The position numbers and the translations under genes were made by a program. The notes under the pieces were generated by a model. It had not been told where the DNA came from. It ran no database searches and saw only the letters and a program-made list of their open reading frames with translations. DNA of 64,000 nucleotides from Flavobacteriales bacterium UBA4466 (GTDB lineage Bacteria > Bacteroidota > Bacteroidia > Flavobacteriales_D > Sanyastnellaceae). Of the stretch, positions 1-11,006 are shown one piece after another (positions within the stretch are counted from its first letter, which is position 1; the number at the start of each line of letters is the position of its first letter). Location of the stretch: assembly GCA_905182895.1 (NCBI GenBank), contig CAJJDD010000012.1:1-64000 (forward strand), read 5' to 3'.

Positions 1-1
1 T

Positions 2-1753
2 TTAGATGAGTTAAGAAAGGAGTTGTTACAGAAAGAAGAAATGAACTGGCAAGATGAAAAGAAGCTAGAAGAAATATTGCAACGCCAGAAAGAATTACAA
101 AATAAAGTAGATAATATTCAAAAAAAGAACGAACAGAAAAATCAGCAAGAAAACGAGTTCAAGCCGCCAAACGAGAGCCTTCTAGAAAAACAAGAACAGC
201 TAGAAAAAATGTTTGATGAAATTATGACTGATGAGATGAAGGAACTCTATGAGGAGATCCAGAAGATGATGGAGCAGCTGGACAAGGAAGAAATTCAAGA
301 GCAGTTGGAAGAGATGAGCCTGTCCAATGAGGACATGGAAAAAACGCTCGACCAAGCCATAGAACAGTTCAAGCAGTTAGAGTGGGAGCTTAAAATGGAA
401 GATACCATTGAAAAGATTGAAGAACTGGCTGAAAAACAAAAAGAACTCTCCGAAGAAACTGAAAAAGATGAAAAATCTTCTGAAGAATTAAAGGAAGAGC
501 AAGACAAGCTAAACGAAGAATTCGATGAACTAAAAGAGGATTTAGATGAGCTTGAAAAAATGAATGAAGAGCTTGAAAACCCTAACTCTATGCTCGACAC
601 AGAAGAAGAAGAACAGTCTATAGAAGAGCAAATGGAAGAAAGCTCTGAAGAATTAGAAAAAGATAATAAAAAGAAAGCAGGAGAATCTCAAGAAGGAGCA
701 GCTGAAAAAATGAAAGCCATGGCTCAGCAAATGGAACAAATGATGGCAGAAGACGAAGAAGAGTCTGCAGAAGAAGATATGGCTGCTCTTAGAGTACTTC
801 TGGAAAACATAATCCAATTAAGTTTCGACCAAGAAGACTTGATGCGTGATATAAAGACTACATCTAAAGACGACCCAAAATATGTGACTCATGGTCAAAC
901 GCAGCGTAAATTCAAAGATGATGCGCGCATAATAGAAGACTCTCTTTTTGCGCTTAGCAAAAGAATTATTCAGCTAGAGGCTATCGTAAACAGAGAGATT
1001 AATCTAGTAAATGAGAATATGTTAAAGTCTATAGATTTTATAGCTGACAGACAAACAGACAAAGTAACCACGAGACAACAATACACCGTTACCTCTCTAA
1101 ATAACTTAGCACTGCTACTAGAGGAGGTGCTAAAGCAAATGCAAGAGGAGCAAGCTGAATCTATGCCTGGAACAGGAAACTGTGAAAAACCCGGAGGAAT
1201 GGGGAAAAAACCAAGTTCATCTCAAATGAAAAAAATGCAAGAGGGCATGAAAGGCCAGATGGAGAAAATGAAAAAGCAGCTGGAAAAACAGGGTAACCTA
1301 TCAAAGCCAGGAAAAATGCCTGGAGAAATGAGTAAATCACTCGCTCAGTCTGCAGCCAAGCAAGCCGCTATTAGAAGAGAAATAGAAAAAATGGAAAATA
1401 AACTCAATGAAGACGGCTCTGGAAATGGCAATGAACTAAAGAAAATAGCTAAAGAGATGGAGCAGCTAGAACGGGATATCGTCAACAGAAAAATAGACCA
1501 AAACACATTAAAACGTCAACAAGACATTGTTACTAGATTATTAAAACACGAAAATGCAGAGCGTCAACGCGAACAGGATAACAAACGGAAATCAACCGAG
1601 TCCACCAACCCGCCTGTATCTGCGCCTGCCGATTATAAAAAATATTTAGAAGAAAGAGAGCGAGAGATAGAGATGCTAAAAACAACACCTCCTTCACTGA
1701 AACCTTACTACAAAGAAAAAGTAAACGAATATTTTAATAACTTGGAGCTCTGA
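2..1753 (+). CDS. C-terminal part of a large DUF4175-like coiled-coil protein (5' truncated by window edge)
   Basis: Frame is open to the window edge; very E/K/Q/M-rich coiled-coil protein; location just upstream of an ATP-binding protein, ybeY and mnmG is typical of Bacteroidota. Confidence 0.6.
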   Translation, partial: LDELRKELLQKEEMNWQDEKKLEEILQRQKELQNKVDNIQKKNEQKNQQENEFKPPNESLLEKQEQLEKMFDEIMTDEMKELYEEIQKMMEQLDKEEIQEQLEEMSLSNEDMEKTLDQAIEQFKQLEWELKMEDTIEKIEELAEKQKELSEETEKDEKSSEELKEEQDKLNEEFDELKEDLDELEKMNEELENPNSMLDTEEEEQSIEEQMEESSEELEKDNKKKAGESQEGAAEKMKAMAQQMEQMMAEDEEESAEEDMAALRVLLENIIQLSFDQEDLMRDIKTTSKDDPKYVTHGQTQRKFKDDARIIEDSLFALSKRIIQLEAIVNREINLVNENMLKSIDFIADRQTDKVTTRQQYTVTSLNNLALLLEEVLKQMQEEQAESMPGTGNCEKPGGMGKKPSSSQMKKMQEGMKGQMEKMKKQLEKQGNLSKPGKMPGEMSKSLAQSAAKQAAIRREIEKMENKLNEDGSGNGNELKKIAKEMEQLERDIVNRKIDQNTLKRQQDIVTRLLKHENAERQREQDNKRKSTESTNPPVSAPADYKKYLEEREREIEMLKTTPPSLKPYYKEKVNEYFNNLEL

Positions 1754-1776
1754 AGAAAAACATAATTAAATAACCA

Positions 1777-2190
1777 GTGACGAGCGTGGAACATAGAGAA
1801 ATAAGCTTCGAATCAGTAGCAGAGAATATCCACATAGTGGAGAACCTCATTGACGAAATCTGTGAAACTCTTGACGTTAACGAAGAGTATTATGGAAACA
1901 TCCTTATCTCTATGACAGAGGCTGTAAATAACGCCATGGTTCACGGAAATAAATTGGACTCTCAAAAAAAGGTCCTTGTTACCGTAAAAACTGACGATAC
2001 TTCTATTCATTTTACTATTTCAGATGAAGGGCCAGGATTCGATTATGACAATCTTCCAGACCCGACAGCTCCAGAAAACATAGAGAAACCTAACGGTAGA
2101 GGTGTTTTCTTAATGAAAAACCTAGCAGACGGTTGTAACTTCGAAGAAAACGGTAGAGTAGTAGAGCTAGAGTTTAAGGCGCTGAACTAA
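1777..2190 (+). CDS. ATP-binding protein, HATPase_c anti-sigma-factor kinase (RsbW/SpoIIAB-like)
   Basis: NAMVHGNK (N box), ISDEGPGFD (G1) and PNGRGVFLMKNLAD (G2) motifs of GHKL ATPases. Confidence 0.85.
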   Translation: MTSVEHREISFESVAENIHIVENLIDEICETLDVNEEYYGNILISMTEAVNNAMVHGNKLDSQKKVLVTVKTDDTSIHFTISDEGPGFDYDNLPDPTAPENIEKPNGRGVFLMKNLADGCNFEENGRVVELEFKALN

Positions 2191-2216
2191 CCTTTTTTCG
2201 AATTAATTCTGTTGAG

Positions 2217-2852
2217 ATGAATAGAATAAAAACATGTTTTAAATCCGCACCACTACTTCTTTTTTGGTCATTTATTTATATAGGTACATCTACTTGTCAA
2301 GCTCAGTCAACAGATGATAATGCTTCTCCAAGTAGCAGGAACACCAAATCAGAGCTTGAAAATAGTATGCGCAGCCTTAAGGTTTTAGCATATATTGAGC
2401 TTTTTACAAAGGAAATTTCAAAACACAACATTCGACTGAATAAAAGCGGTGGAAACGATTATATAACTATCGAGTTTATTTTCTCAGATTTAGGTGTTAA
2501 GTATGGAGATCTTTTTAAAAACACTATTGCTATTGCTCTCGGATCTAATATTGATTCTATAGTTAAATTAGAAATCAATGAACGATTATGGGATGATCTA
2601 TCTGATGTTGATAAGGCATCTACCATCTTTCACGAGGTTTGTCACGATCTTTTAAACGTTAAACATATACATGGAGATCGACTTAATTTAATGCACCCAA
2701 GTGCGCAGCCAAGAAATATGGCTGAACTGCAAATTATGACAGACAAGTTTTTTCGTGACTACAAACTAGGAAGGGTAAAGTTCTTCCATGAAGGATTCTA
2801 CGTGCATGACTACACGAAAACAAATCAACCTTTTATAACTAAATTGAAATGA
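2217..2852 (+). CDS. Predicted secreted zincin-like metallopeptidase
   Basis: N-terminal hydrophobic signal; HEVCHDLLNVKH (HExxH plus downstream His) followed by a possible Met-turn NLMHPS. Confidence 0.55.
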   Translation: MNRIKTCFKSAPLLLFWSFIYIGTSTCQAQSTDDNASPSSRNTKSELENSMRSLKVLAYIELFTKEISKHNIRLNKSGGNDYITIEFIFSDLGVKYGDLFKNTIAIALGSNIDSIVKLEINERLWDDLSDVDKASTIFHEVCHDLLNVKHIHGDRLNLMHPSAQPRNMAELQIMTDKFFRDYKLGRVKFFHEGFYVHDYTKTNQPFITKLK

Positions 2853-3274
2853 GTAGAGTAAAAGTTGTCTTATTTATTATTTGTTTTTCATCGATTCCAA
2901 CTTTGGTAAATTGTCAAATTATAGGTGACAATATTCTTACAGTTCGTGAATTGGAGGAGGCTCCCCCTTGCGAGAGAAATGAAAGTGTGTTACTATACTG
3001 CCATACAGTTGCAGCTAAAACGTCTTACATATTTAATCGTGAAGGCTATGTGCACTCAATTAATAAGTTTACTAGTTATAATACTTTCGACCAGGCTCAA
3101 TATGCCTTAGATGCGAGGCTATCAGAGTTTGATGCAGAGCCCTATGTCACAAATGGCTACTACCATTTTTTTTATAGCGATGATCATCAGTTGGTTTTTA
3201 CTATCCAACATAATCAGGAATCTCGTGTTTTTGTTTTGTCTGAGACTGAGGGTAATACAGCACTTATGGATTAA
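2849..3274 (+). CDS. Small secreted hypothetical protein, translationally coupled to the upstream ORF
   Basis: ATGA 4-nt overlap with the upstream gene; signal peptide MSRVKVVLFIICFSSIPTLVNCQ. Confidence 0.5.
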   Translation: MSRVKVVLFIICFSSIPTLVNCQIIGDNILTVRELEEAPPCERNESVLLYCHTVAAKTSYIFNREGYVHSINKFTSYNTFDQAQYALDARLSEFDAEPYVTNGYYHFFYSDDHQLVFTIQHNQESRVFVLSETEGNTALMD

Positions 3275-3393
3275 GCTCCTATCAATAACTCACTAACAAA
3301 ATTCGTTAGAACTTCTAAATCACAAGTTTCTTTCAACCACCATTAATATTTAGGTTCTTACTGATTTAGTTTTAACCCCTAATTTTTAGTCTT

Positions 3394-3827
3394 ATGTCTA
3401 AAACCATCCTTTTCCATAACGCGGACACTTCCTATCATCCTTAAAAAATAAGCGTCATCATTTCCTCTTGGATTACTCGACGCCATTATAGGAAGAAGAA
3501 AAACGGCTAGAGGAAATTTCCTATGTCTTCTGTACAGATGATTACCTCTTAAAGATCAACCAAGAACACCTCAGACCACGACACTTATACAGACATCATC
3601 ACGTTCGACTACACTGAGGACGGAATCATCTCCTCAGAAATTTACATCAGTGTCGATAGGGTCAGGGAGAACGCTAAGAACCTAGGCGTGGGAACGCACT
3701 AGATGAAACCCACAGGGTAATCATTCATGGCGTGCTGCACTTGTGCGGGTATAATGATAAATCTGACCTACAGGCTCAAGAAATGAGGGGTAAGGAAAAT
3801 TACTATTTAGGGAAGAGGGATTTCTGA
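3394..3827 (+). CDS. ybeY: Endoribonuclease YbeY, multiple frameshifts
   Basis: Reading across frames gives MSKTILFHNADTSYHP...IISSEIYISVDRVRENAKNLGV...ETHRVIIHGVLHLCGYNDKSDLQAQEMRGKENYYL; the HGVLHLCGYND segment is the YbeY metal-binding motif. Confidence 0.75.
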
Positions 3828-3901
3828 TTCCTGATCAGTTTTTTACTCAAGAAATCTACTTCGGGAATCCCTTACGCCATAAATCGCCCGCGCTTTATAA
3901 T

Positions 3902-3909
3902 TATCTTTG
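3902..3909 (+). promoter_or_regulatory. Bacteroidota -7 element TATCTTTG upstream of mnmG
   Basis: TAnnTTTG consensus (TATCTTTGCACCGC) about 65 bp upstream of the mnmG ATG. Confidence 0.5.
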
Positions 3910-3974
3910 CACCGCAAAAGAGAAGGGATTTAGAGAACCATAGGCTCCAAATCCTCACCTCCAAACTCATTAAG

Positions 3975-5868
3975 TATGCTTCCAGAATATGACGTCATAG
4001 TGGTAGGTGCCGGCCACGCGGGGAATGAAGCCGCTGCTGCCGCTGCTAATCTAGGCTCTAAAGTTCTACTCATTACCATCGAATATGAACACGATCGCTC
4101 AAATGAGCTGCAACCCTGCTATGGGGGGAATTGCTAAAGGACAAATCGTAAGAGAGATAGATGCTCTTAGGCGGATATTCTGGGATAGTGTACTGATAAA
4201 ACAGCTATTCAGTTCAAGAATGCTGAATAAATCTAAAGGGCCCGCCATGTGGAGTCCTAGAACGCACAATGTCCGATTGAAAAATGTTTGATGACCGAGT
4301 GGAGACTCATGCTAGAACGAACACCTAATGTAGATTTCTGGCAAGATATGGCCACAGACTTCATTATTGGTAGAATAATGGAAAATTGAAGGAGTAATGA
4401 CGGCGTTGGGAGTAGCAATTATATTCTCATTACGGTTGTTCTAACAGCGGAACTTTTTTAAACGGACTTATTCATTTAGGAGAAAAACAATTTGGTGGAG
4501 GTAGAGCGGAGAAAGGGCTTCTACGGAATTACGGAATGCTTGTATGATTTAGGGTTTGAGTCCGGAAGGATGAAAACAGGAACTCCGCCTAGAGTTGATG
4601 GACGCTCTCGTTAGATTACTCTCAATGTTATGATCCCTCAGCCTGGAGACGTTGACCCTGGCAAGTTTTCGTATTCTAGCATAACTAAACCTTTCACAAA
4701 ACAAAGAAGTTGCCACATGACATACACCAATCCAGCTGTACATGATGTTCTAAGAACAGGTTTTGAACGATCTCCTCTGTTTCAATGGGAGAATTCATTG
4801 GCTCTAGGGCCAAGATACTGCCCAGCTATTGAAGATAAAATTGTTAGCGCTTGCTCAGAGCGTCCTAGGCACCAAATTTTTGTAGAGCCAGAAGGATGGG
4901 CTACAGTGGAAATTTATGTAAACGGATTCTCTACATCTCTCCCAGAAGATCTGCAAATGAAAGCCATGAGAGATTAATTCCTGGTTTTGAGCAGCTAAAA
5001 TGTTCAGGCCTGGTTATGCAATAGAATACGACTACTTCCAGCCCTACACAGCTGAAGCTATACTTTAGAGACAAAACACATGAAGGGCTTATTTTTTGCC
5101 GGCCAAATAAATGGCACCACAGGTTACGAAGAGGCGGCTTGCCAAGGCTTAATGGCAGGAATCAATGCACACCTTAACCACACACGAGAAAGAGCCCTTT
5201 ATATTAAACCGCTCTGAGGCGTATATTGGAGTTCTTATTGATGATTTAATCACCAAAGGAACAGACGAGCCCTATAGAATGTTTACTTCTAGAGCTGAGT
5301 ATAGACATTCTTTTAAGCGCAAGACAATGCTGACCAGAGGTTAACTGCTAGAGCTCACAAGCTAGGTTTGGCTAATGACGAGCGTTTCAAGCTTTCAGAG
5401 GAAAAACGAGAAAGAACGGAAAAAGCGATCAAGTTTATAAAAACTAAAAGCGTTTCTCCAGAAGAAATAAATCATCAGTTAGAGTTATTGAACACTCCTC
5501 CTATAAAACAAAAAGTGAAAATGGTCTCGGTATTAACCCGTCCACAAATTCACATGGAGCACCTTGTAAATAACATTCCTTCCCTAAAAGAACACTTATC
5601 CGACATCACCAACCAAGAGATAATCGAGCAAGCAGAGCTACGCAACGAAGGATATATTTCTAAGGAGCAATTAATGGCTTCTAAACTTACCAAGTTAGAA
5701 CATGTATGGATTCCAGAAGATCTTGATTTTTCAAAGCTTGGCGGACTTAGCGCAGAAGCTAAAGGAAAACTTTCAGACATAAGACCAGCATCTATAGGAC
5801 AAGCTTCGCGTATTTCTGGAGTAAGCCCAAACGATGTTTCTATCTTATTGGTGTACCTAGGAAGATAA
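3975..5868 (+). CDS. mnmG: tRNA uridine-5-carboxymethylaminomethyl(34) synthesis enzyme MnmG, multiple frameshifts
   Basis: [64 protein letters not shown], and C-terminal [29 protein letters not shown]. Confidence 0.9.
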
Positions 5869-5902
5869 TAAAAACAACAGCTTCAGCACTTCCTAGATAA
5901 AC

Positions 5903-5918
5903 TGTTCCACGTGGAACG
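5903..5918. promoter_or_regulatory. parS: parS-like ParB binding site (TGTTCCACGTGGAACG)
   Basis: 15/16 match to the palindromic parS consensus TGTTNCACGTGNAACA; lies just downstream of mnmG. Confidence 0.75.
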
Positions 5919-6281
5919 CTGTGGTTTGCGGTTGTGCTTTTTCGAACTTAGAGGCTAATGAAGACTTCTATCAACCCCTCCAGCGCACCACATCTCCTTC
6001 TGCCTTTGTTGCTCCTCACACACCGAAAAGCAAACACACCTGTTTTACCGAACCTAAAACACCTCCTCAACCCATGCTTAAAAGGCACACGCAACTCTTT
6101 TAATTAAATAAATAACTATTATAAACCCATCTACAATAACCTTAACCCAACTCCCACTAACCGAAAGTGGTTTTTCTCAATAAAACACGCCCTTAAAGCC
6201 AGATGAAAGAAACAAGAATAAAATAAAAGCAAAACCATCAAACACCCAACCTTGAAATAAAACCAAGAAATTCATAATTAT

Positions 6282-6297
6282 TGTTCCACGTGAAACA
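6282..6297. promoter_or_regulatory. parS: parS-like ParB binding site (TGTTCCACGTGAAACA)
   Basis: 16/16 match to TGTTNCACGTGNAACA. Confidence 0.85.
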
Positions 6298-6460
6298 TTG
6301 AAACAGGGTAAAACCCGTTTTTCTCTCTAAAACCGTCTAAAAACCTCGCTTCACCCACCAAACCACACTACACCCTTAAAAATTAATCAACACCCAATTT
6401 TCACTAGTTTCTGAAGGTTGTTTTTAGGCTAATTTTCACAATTAGGTCATCATTGGTTAT

Positions 6461-6468
6461 TACCTTTG
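6461..6468 (+). promoter_or_regulatory. Bacteroidota -7 element TACCTTTG upstream of the aldehyde dehydrogenase
   Basis: TAnnTTTG followed by CACCGC, about 20 bp before ATG 6490. Confidence 0.55.
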
Positions 6469-6489
6469 CACCGCATAAAAATTTTAGCA

Positions 6490-8042
6490 ATGTCAACATT
6501 AACTTCATCAGTGAATATTTCTGAGGTTCTTTCTGAACTCGGAATAAAAAAACATAATGCGGGAACTTCTACAGGTTTACAAAACCATGACAGTAGTGAA
6601 CACATCAAATCTTATTCTCCTGTAGATGGAGAATTAATAGGAAGCGTTTCAGCTACTACACCTGAACAATATGAAGCTACTATTAAAGCATCTCAAGCTG
6701 CCTTTCTAGAATGGAGAACAACTCCTGCTCCTTTAAGAGGAGAAATAGTTCGTCAGTTTGGTGAAAAACTACGGAAATACAAAGAGCCGTTAGGTAAGCT
6801 TGTTTCTTATGAAATGGGTAAAAGTCTTCAAGAAGGGTATGGTGAGGTTCAGGAGATGATTGATATCTGTGATTTCGCTACTGGATTAAGTAGACAGTTA
6901 AACGGTATTACTATGCATTCTGAACGTCCTCTTCACAGACTATATGAACAATGGCATCCTTTAGGAGTCGTAGGTATTATTTCAGCCTTTAATTTTCCGG
7001 TAGCTGTTTGGGCCTGGAACAGCATGCTGGCCTGGGTTTGTGGAGATGTTTGCGTTTGGAAACCTTCAGAAAAAGCACCGATTTGTGGTGTTGCTTGTCA
7101 GAACATAATGGCTGAAGTACTGAAAGAGAATGATTTAGACGAGGGTCTCTGTTGTTTAGTAAATGGAGATTATAAAGTAGGTGAAATGATGACTACAGAT
7201 ACCAGAGTTCCTCTTAATTTCTGCTACCGGTTCTACTAGAATGGGAAGAATTGTAGGTTCTACAGTAGCCCAGAGATTCGGTAAAACGATTTTAGAGTTA
7301 GGGAGGAAATAACGCTATTATAGTTACTCCAGACGCTGATCTTAAAATGACTATTATCGGCGCTGCATTTGGTGCAGTAGGAACTTGCGGTCAGAGATGC
7401 ACATCTACTAGAAGATTAATTATACATGAATCTCAGTACGCAGCAGTAACAGAGAAACTAGTAGCGGCTTATGGTCAGATAGCTATTGGAAACCCATTAG
7501 ATGAGTCTAATCATGTAGGGCCTCTAATCGACAAGGATGCAGTAGACACATACCTAAAAGCGATAGAGTCTGCTAAAGAGCAGGGCGGTAAAGTACTCGT
7601 AGAGGGTGGTGTTTTAGAAGGAGCTGGATACGAAAGTGGGTGTTACGTGAAACCTTGTATAATCGAGGCTAATAACGATATGGCTATCGTCCAGTCTGAA
7701 ACATTCGCTCCTATTCTTTACGTTATGAAGTACAACGAACTTGATGAAGCTATAGCTATGCAAAACGATGTGGCGCAAGGGTTGTCTTCTGCTATCATGA
7801 CGACCAACTTACGAGAAGCTGAATTATTCTTAAGCTACGCAGGAAGTGATTGTGGTATAGCTAATGTGAATATCGGAACTAGTGGCGCTGAGATCGGTGG
7901 TGCATTTGGTGGAGAAAAAGAAACTGGAGGTGGAAGAGAAAGTGGTTCTGATGCATGGAAAGCATACATGAGAAGACAAACCAATACGATTAATTACAGT
8001 ACGGAGCTTCCTTTAGCTCAAGGTATTAAGTTTAACTTATAA
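6490..8042 (+). CDS. Aldehyde dehydrogenase family 7 (L-piperidine-6-carboxylate dehydrogenase-like), frameshift around 7220-7310
   Basis: [59 protein letters not shown] (catalytic Cys) and C-terminal [24 protein letters not shown]. Confidence 0.9.
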
Positions 8043-8083
8043 AGCTAGTCATTAAATCTTTATTATACATATTATGCGTTGCA

Positions 8084-9256
8084 ATGGTTCTTTTGAGCGG
8101 TTGCAACGCTTCTATGACTGACCAGTCTTCTGTGACCAGAGAAGGTCTCTATGAAATTGTCTTTGATTTAGGGGAAGTTCAATGCCCTACCCGATGGGAA
8201 ATCTCAGAGGATGGAATTACCATTATAAATGCTGACGAAAGAATACAAGTTTCTGAATACCATTTGTTTGGAGATTCTGCTTCTTTCGTGCTTCCCGTTT
8301 TTGGGACTACTGTAGATTTTCACTTTACCGCTCAAGATTCTTTACGCGGGTTCTTTAGAAATCAATTCAGAAAGGGAGATTATAAAGTGGCGTTTGCGGG
8401 GCACAAATCTAAAAAACTCACTGATTTTCAAAAAGAACCAAATATTCAATCTACGTATGATGTCACTATAGACAAAAACGAAGATGCCTATAAAGCTATT
8501 GGAATATTAAATTCTAGAAACAATCGTGTTACCGGAACCTTTCTAACAGAAACTGGAGATTATCGTTTCTTGGAAGGTAAAAAGACTTCTGAAGACGAGT
8601 ACTACCTGAGTTGTTTCGATGGTTCTCATTTGTTCTATTTTTCTGCTGCTATGGAAGGTGATTCCATTAGTGGAAAATTCTACTCAGGAAACCACTGGAA
8701 TACTACTTGGAATGCAGTAAAAGACGAAAGTATTTCTCTAATAGATCCCGACTCTCTGACTTATCTAAACCGAGGAGAAACTTCCATTCAATTTATGGGA
8801 GTAGACTTAAATAAAGACACTACCGAATTCAATTCAATGGACTTCAACCAAGTCTCCATTATACAAGTTTTAGGAACCTGGTGTCCGAACTGTATGGATG
8901 AAACTCGTTATTACAGTCAATTGGTTACTAAATATGGAGATCAGTTAAATATTATAGGACTAGCCTTCGAAAGACCATCTGATTTAGCTACACAACTTGA
9001 AAACATAGCGCTTTATCAAAAAGAACTAAATGTAGATTACCCTATATATTTATCTGGTAGTGCTAGTAAATCTGAAGCTAGTGACATGTTCAGTGAACTA
9101 AACGGAATAAGCTCCTTCCCTACTACACTATATATAGATAAAAAAGGAATGGTAAGAAAAATCCACACTGGGTTTTACGGTCCTAGCACTGGTGATTACT
9201 ATACAGATTATGTTAAAGAAACTGAGGCGTTTTTGGATGGGTTGATTAGCGAGTGA
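8084..9256 (+). CDS. Lipoprotein with C-terminal TlpA/ResA-like thioredoxin domain
   Basis: Lipobox LLSGC; LGTWCPNCMDETRYYSQL CxxC motif. True start may be slightly upstream of 8084. Confidence 0.8.
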   Translation: MVLLSGCNASMTDQSSVTREGLYEIVFDLGEVQCPTRWEISEDGITIINADERIQVSEYHLFGDSASFVLPVFGTTVDFHFTAQDSLRGFFRNQFRKGDYKVAFAGHKSKKLTDFQKEPNIQSTYDVTIDKNEDAYKAIGILNSRNNRVTGTFLTETGDYRFLEGKKTSEDEYYLSCFDGSHLFYFSAAMEGDSISGKFYSGNHWNTTWNAVKDESISLIDPDSLTYLNRGETSIQFMGVDLNKDTTEFNSMDFNQVSIIQVLGTWCPNCMDETRYYSQLVTKYGDQLNIIGLAFERPSDLATQLENIALYQKELNVDYPIYLSGSASKSEASDMFSELNGISSFPTTLYIDKKGMVRKIHTGFYGPSTGDYYTDYVKETEAFLDGLISE

Positions 9257-9395
9257 TTTTATTCACTTTTCACCCTGAAATAATTAGTCATTCTAAAAAA
9301 AACCTTCAACTAAAAAGGGTTAAAGGGTTTAAAGTATCTATACTTAAATTGGTTAATGGCATTATACGGTAACAGCCAAAGATCACCATTCATAA

Positions 9396-11006
9396 TTAGT
9401 TATCAAACTCATTCTCTTTATCCACCACAGGAGCATCATCTCTATTGGCTAGTTCCCATGCAGTATGAAAAACCAACCGTGCTACTTTCTCTAATTTATC
9501 GTAAAGAATTTTATCTGGAGTATCTGTAGGTCGGTGATAATCTTCATGCACACCAGAAAAATAAAATATCACTGGAATACCGTGCTTAGCAAAATTATAA
9601 TGATCTGAACGGTAGTAGAACTTATTCGGATCATCAGGGTCATTGTAAGTATAATCCAATGCTAGATTTATATACTCTGAATTAGCTATTTCACTTATTT
9701 CATGCAAGTCAGTACTCAACTTATCACTTCCTATGAGGTAGATATAGTCCGCGCTATCTTTATGCGCTTCATCCATTCTTCCTATCATGTCTATATTTAA
9801 ATTCGCCACGGTATTCTCTAAAGGATAAATAGGATGGTCTGAATAATATCGAGAACCTAACAAACCCTTTTCTTCTCCACTTACAGTCATTACTAGTACG
9901 CTTCTTCTAGGGCCGTGTCCTTGTAGTTTAGCCATTTGGAAGGCCTCTGCTATCTCGAGAGCCGAAACAGTCCCAGAACCATCATCATCTGCTCCGTTAT
10001 TTATCTCATCTCCTTTCTTTCCTATATGATCATAGTGCGCAGTAACTACCACGACTTCTTCTTTTAAGTCTGTTCCTTCAATAAAAGCTAACACATTTTC
10101 TCCAGTGAAGTTTTCTATTTTATTCTCTCTATCTAAATCTATATTTAAACCGATAGTTCTCTCTTTTATAGACTTCCTATTATTTAACCTTTTCTTTAAT
10201 TTTTTAATATTCTTATTCTTAGAATTATTTAAAATAACATTTGCCATGTCAGGAGAAATAAAAACAGTTTGAAAGGATTCAGCCTCATTCGTTTCCTCAT
10301 CTTCCAGTAATGACATACCTGGGTTCTCTAGGTAGTATTTTACTCTGCTCATATAAGACTCATACTCCTCATTTATGATAAAAGCTCCCTTCGCTCCTCT
10401 GGATTTTAGATCTTCAGTTTTTAATCTCCAGTCCGCAGCCCACATTTCCAACTCGGTACTTTCCACTAAAAAATTACCTTTTTTGTCTGTAGGCGCACCG
10501 CTTAAAATCAAAACGAACTTATTCGTTACATCTAAATTCGTGTAATCATTCCAATCTTCTGATCCTATACCATAACCTGCTATGGTAATTTCACTAATAT
10601 TTAAATCTCTACTTACCCCAGAACCGAAAAAGTAAAAATCTTTTATAAACTTAAACTCCTCACTTCCTACTTTACAAGTAGTACTAGTAAACATTTCTCT
10701 TTTTAGCGGGTATTCCTGGAAATAAGTCATTCCATTATAAGGTGCTATCTGAAGTCCTTCAAAGTAATTGGCTATATATTCAGCGGCTTTCTTTTGCCCT
10801 GGCATACCCGTTTCTCTTCCTTCAAATTCATCGGATGCTATAATCATTAAATGATCCCTTAATTCACTAGCATTTATGGTAGCAGCATATTCTATAGAAT
10901 AATCCTCCATTTCCACAATCCCATCATCCTCTTCAATTCCTTGACTATAAATAGCCGTAGATAATAGCAACGTTGAAACGCCTAATAAACCCCTAATTCT
11001 TAACAT
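9396..11006 (-). CDS. M28 family metallopeptidase
   Basis: VVVTAHYDHIGKKGDEINNGADDDGSGTV, SGEEKGLLGSRYY and YYRSDHYNFAKHGIPVIF motifs; signal peptide. Confidence 0.9.
   Translation of the reverse strand: MLRIRGLLGVSTLLLSTAIYSQGIEEDDGIVEMEDYSIEYAATINASELRDHLMIIASDEFEGRETGMPGQKKAAEYIANYFEGLQIAPYNGMTYFQEYPLKREMFTSTTCKVGSEEFKFIKDFYFFGSGVSRDLNISEITIAGYGIGSEDWNDYTNLDVTNKFVLILSGAPTDKKGNFLVESTELEMWAADWRLKTEDLKSRGAKGAFIINEEYESYMSRVKYYLENPGMSLLEDEETNEAESFQTVFISPDMANVILNNSKNKNIKKLKKRLNNRKSIKERTIGLNIDLDRENKIENFTGENVLAFIEGTDLKEEVVVVTAHYDHIGKKGDEINNGADDDGSGTVSALEIAEAFQMAKLQGHGPRRSVLVMTVSGEEKGLLGSRYYSDHPIYPLENTVANLNIDMIGRMDEAHKDSADYIYLIGSDKLSTDLHEISEIANSEYINLALDYTYNDPDDPNKFYYRSDHYNFAKHGIPVIFYFSGVHEDYHRPTDTPDKILYDKLEKVARLVFHTAWELANRDDAPVVDKENEFDN

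Noticed and set aside
295-600. Minus-strand 101-aa Ser-rich ORF
   Set aside because: Antisense shadow of the E/K-rich coiled-coil gene on the plus strand.
4549-4743. Minus-strand ORF inside the mnmG region
   Set aside because: Antisense to recognisable MnmG-coding fragments.
5921-6103. 60-aa plus-strand ORF between the parS-like sites
   Set aside because: Low-complexity P/T-rich translation, no start context, located in the C-skewed non-coding segment.
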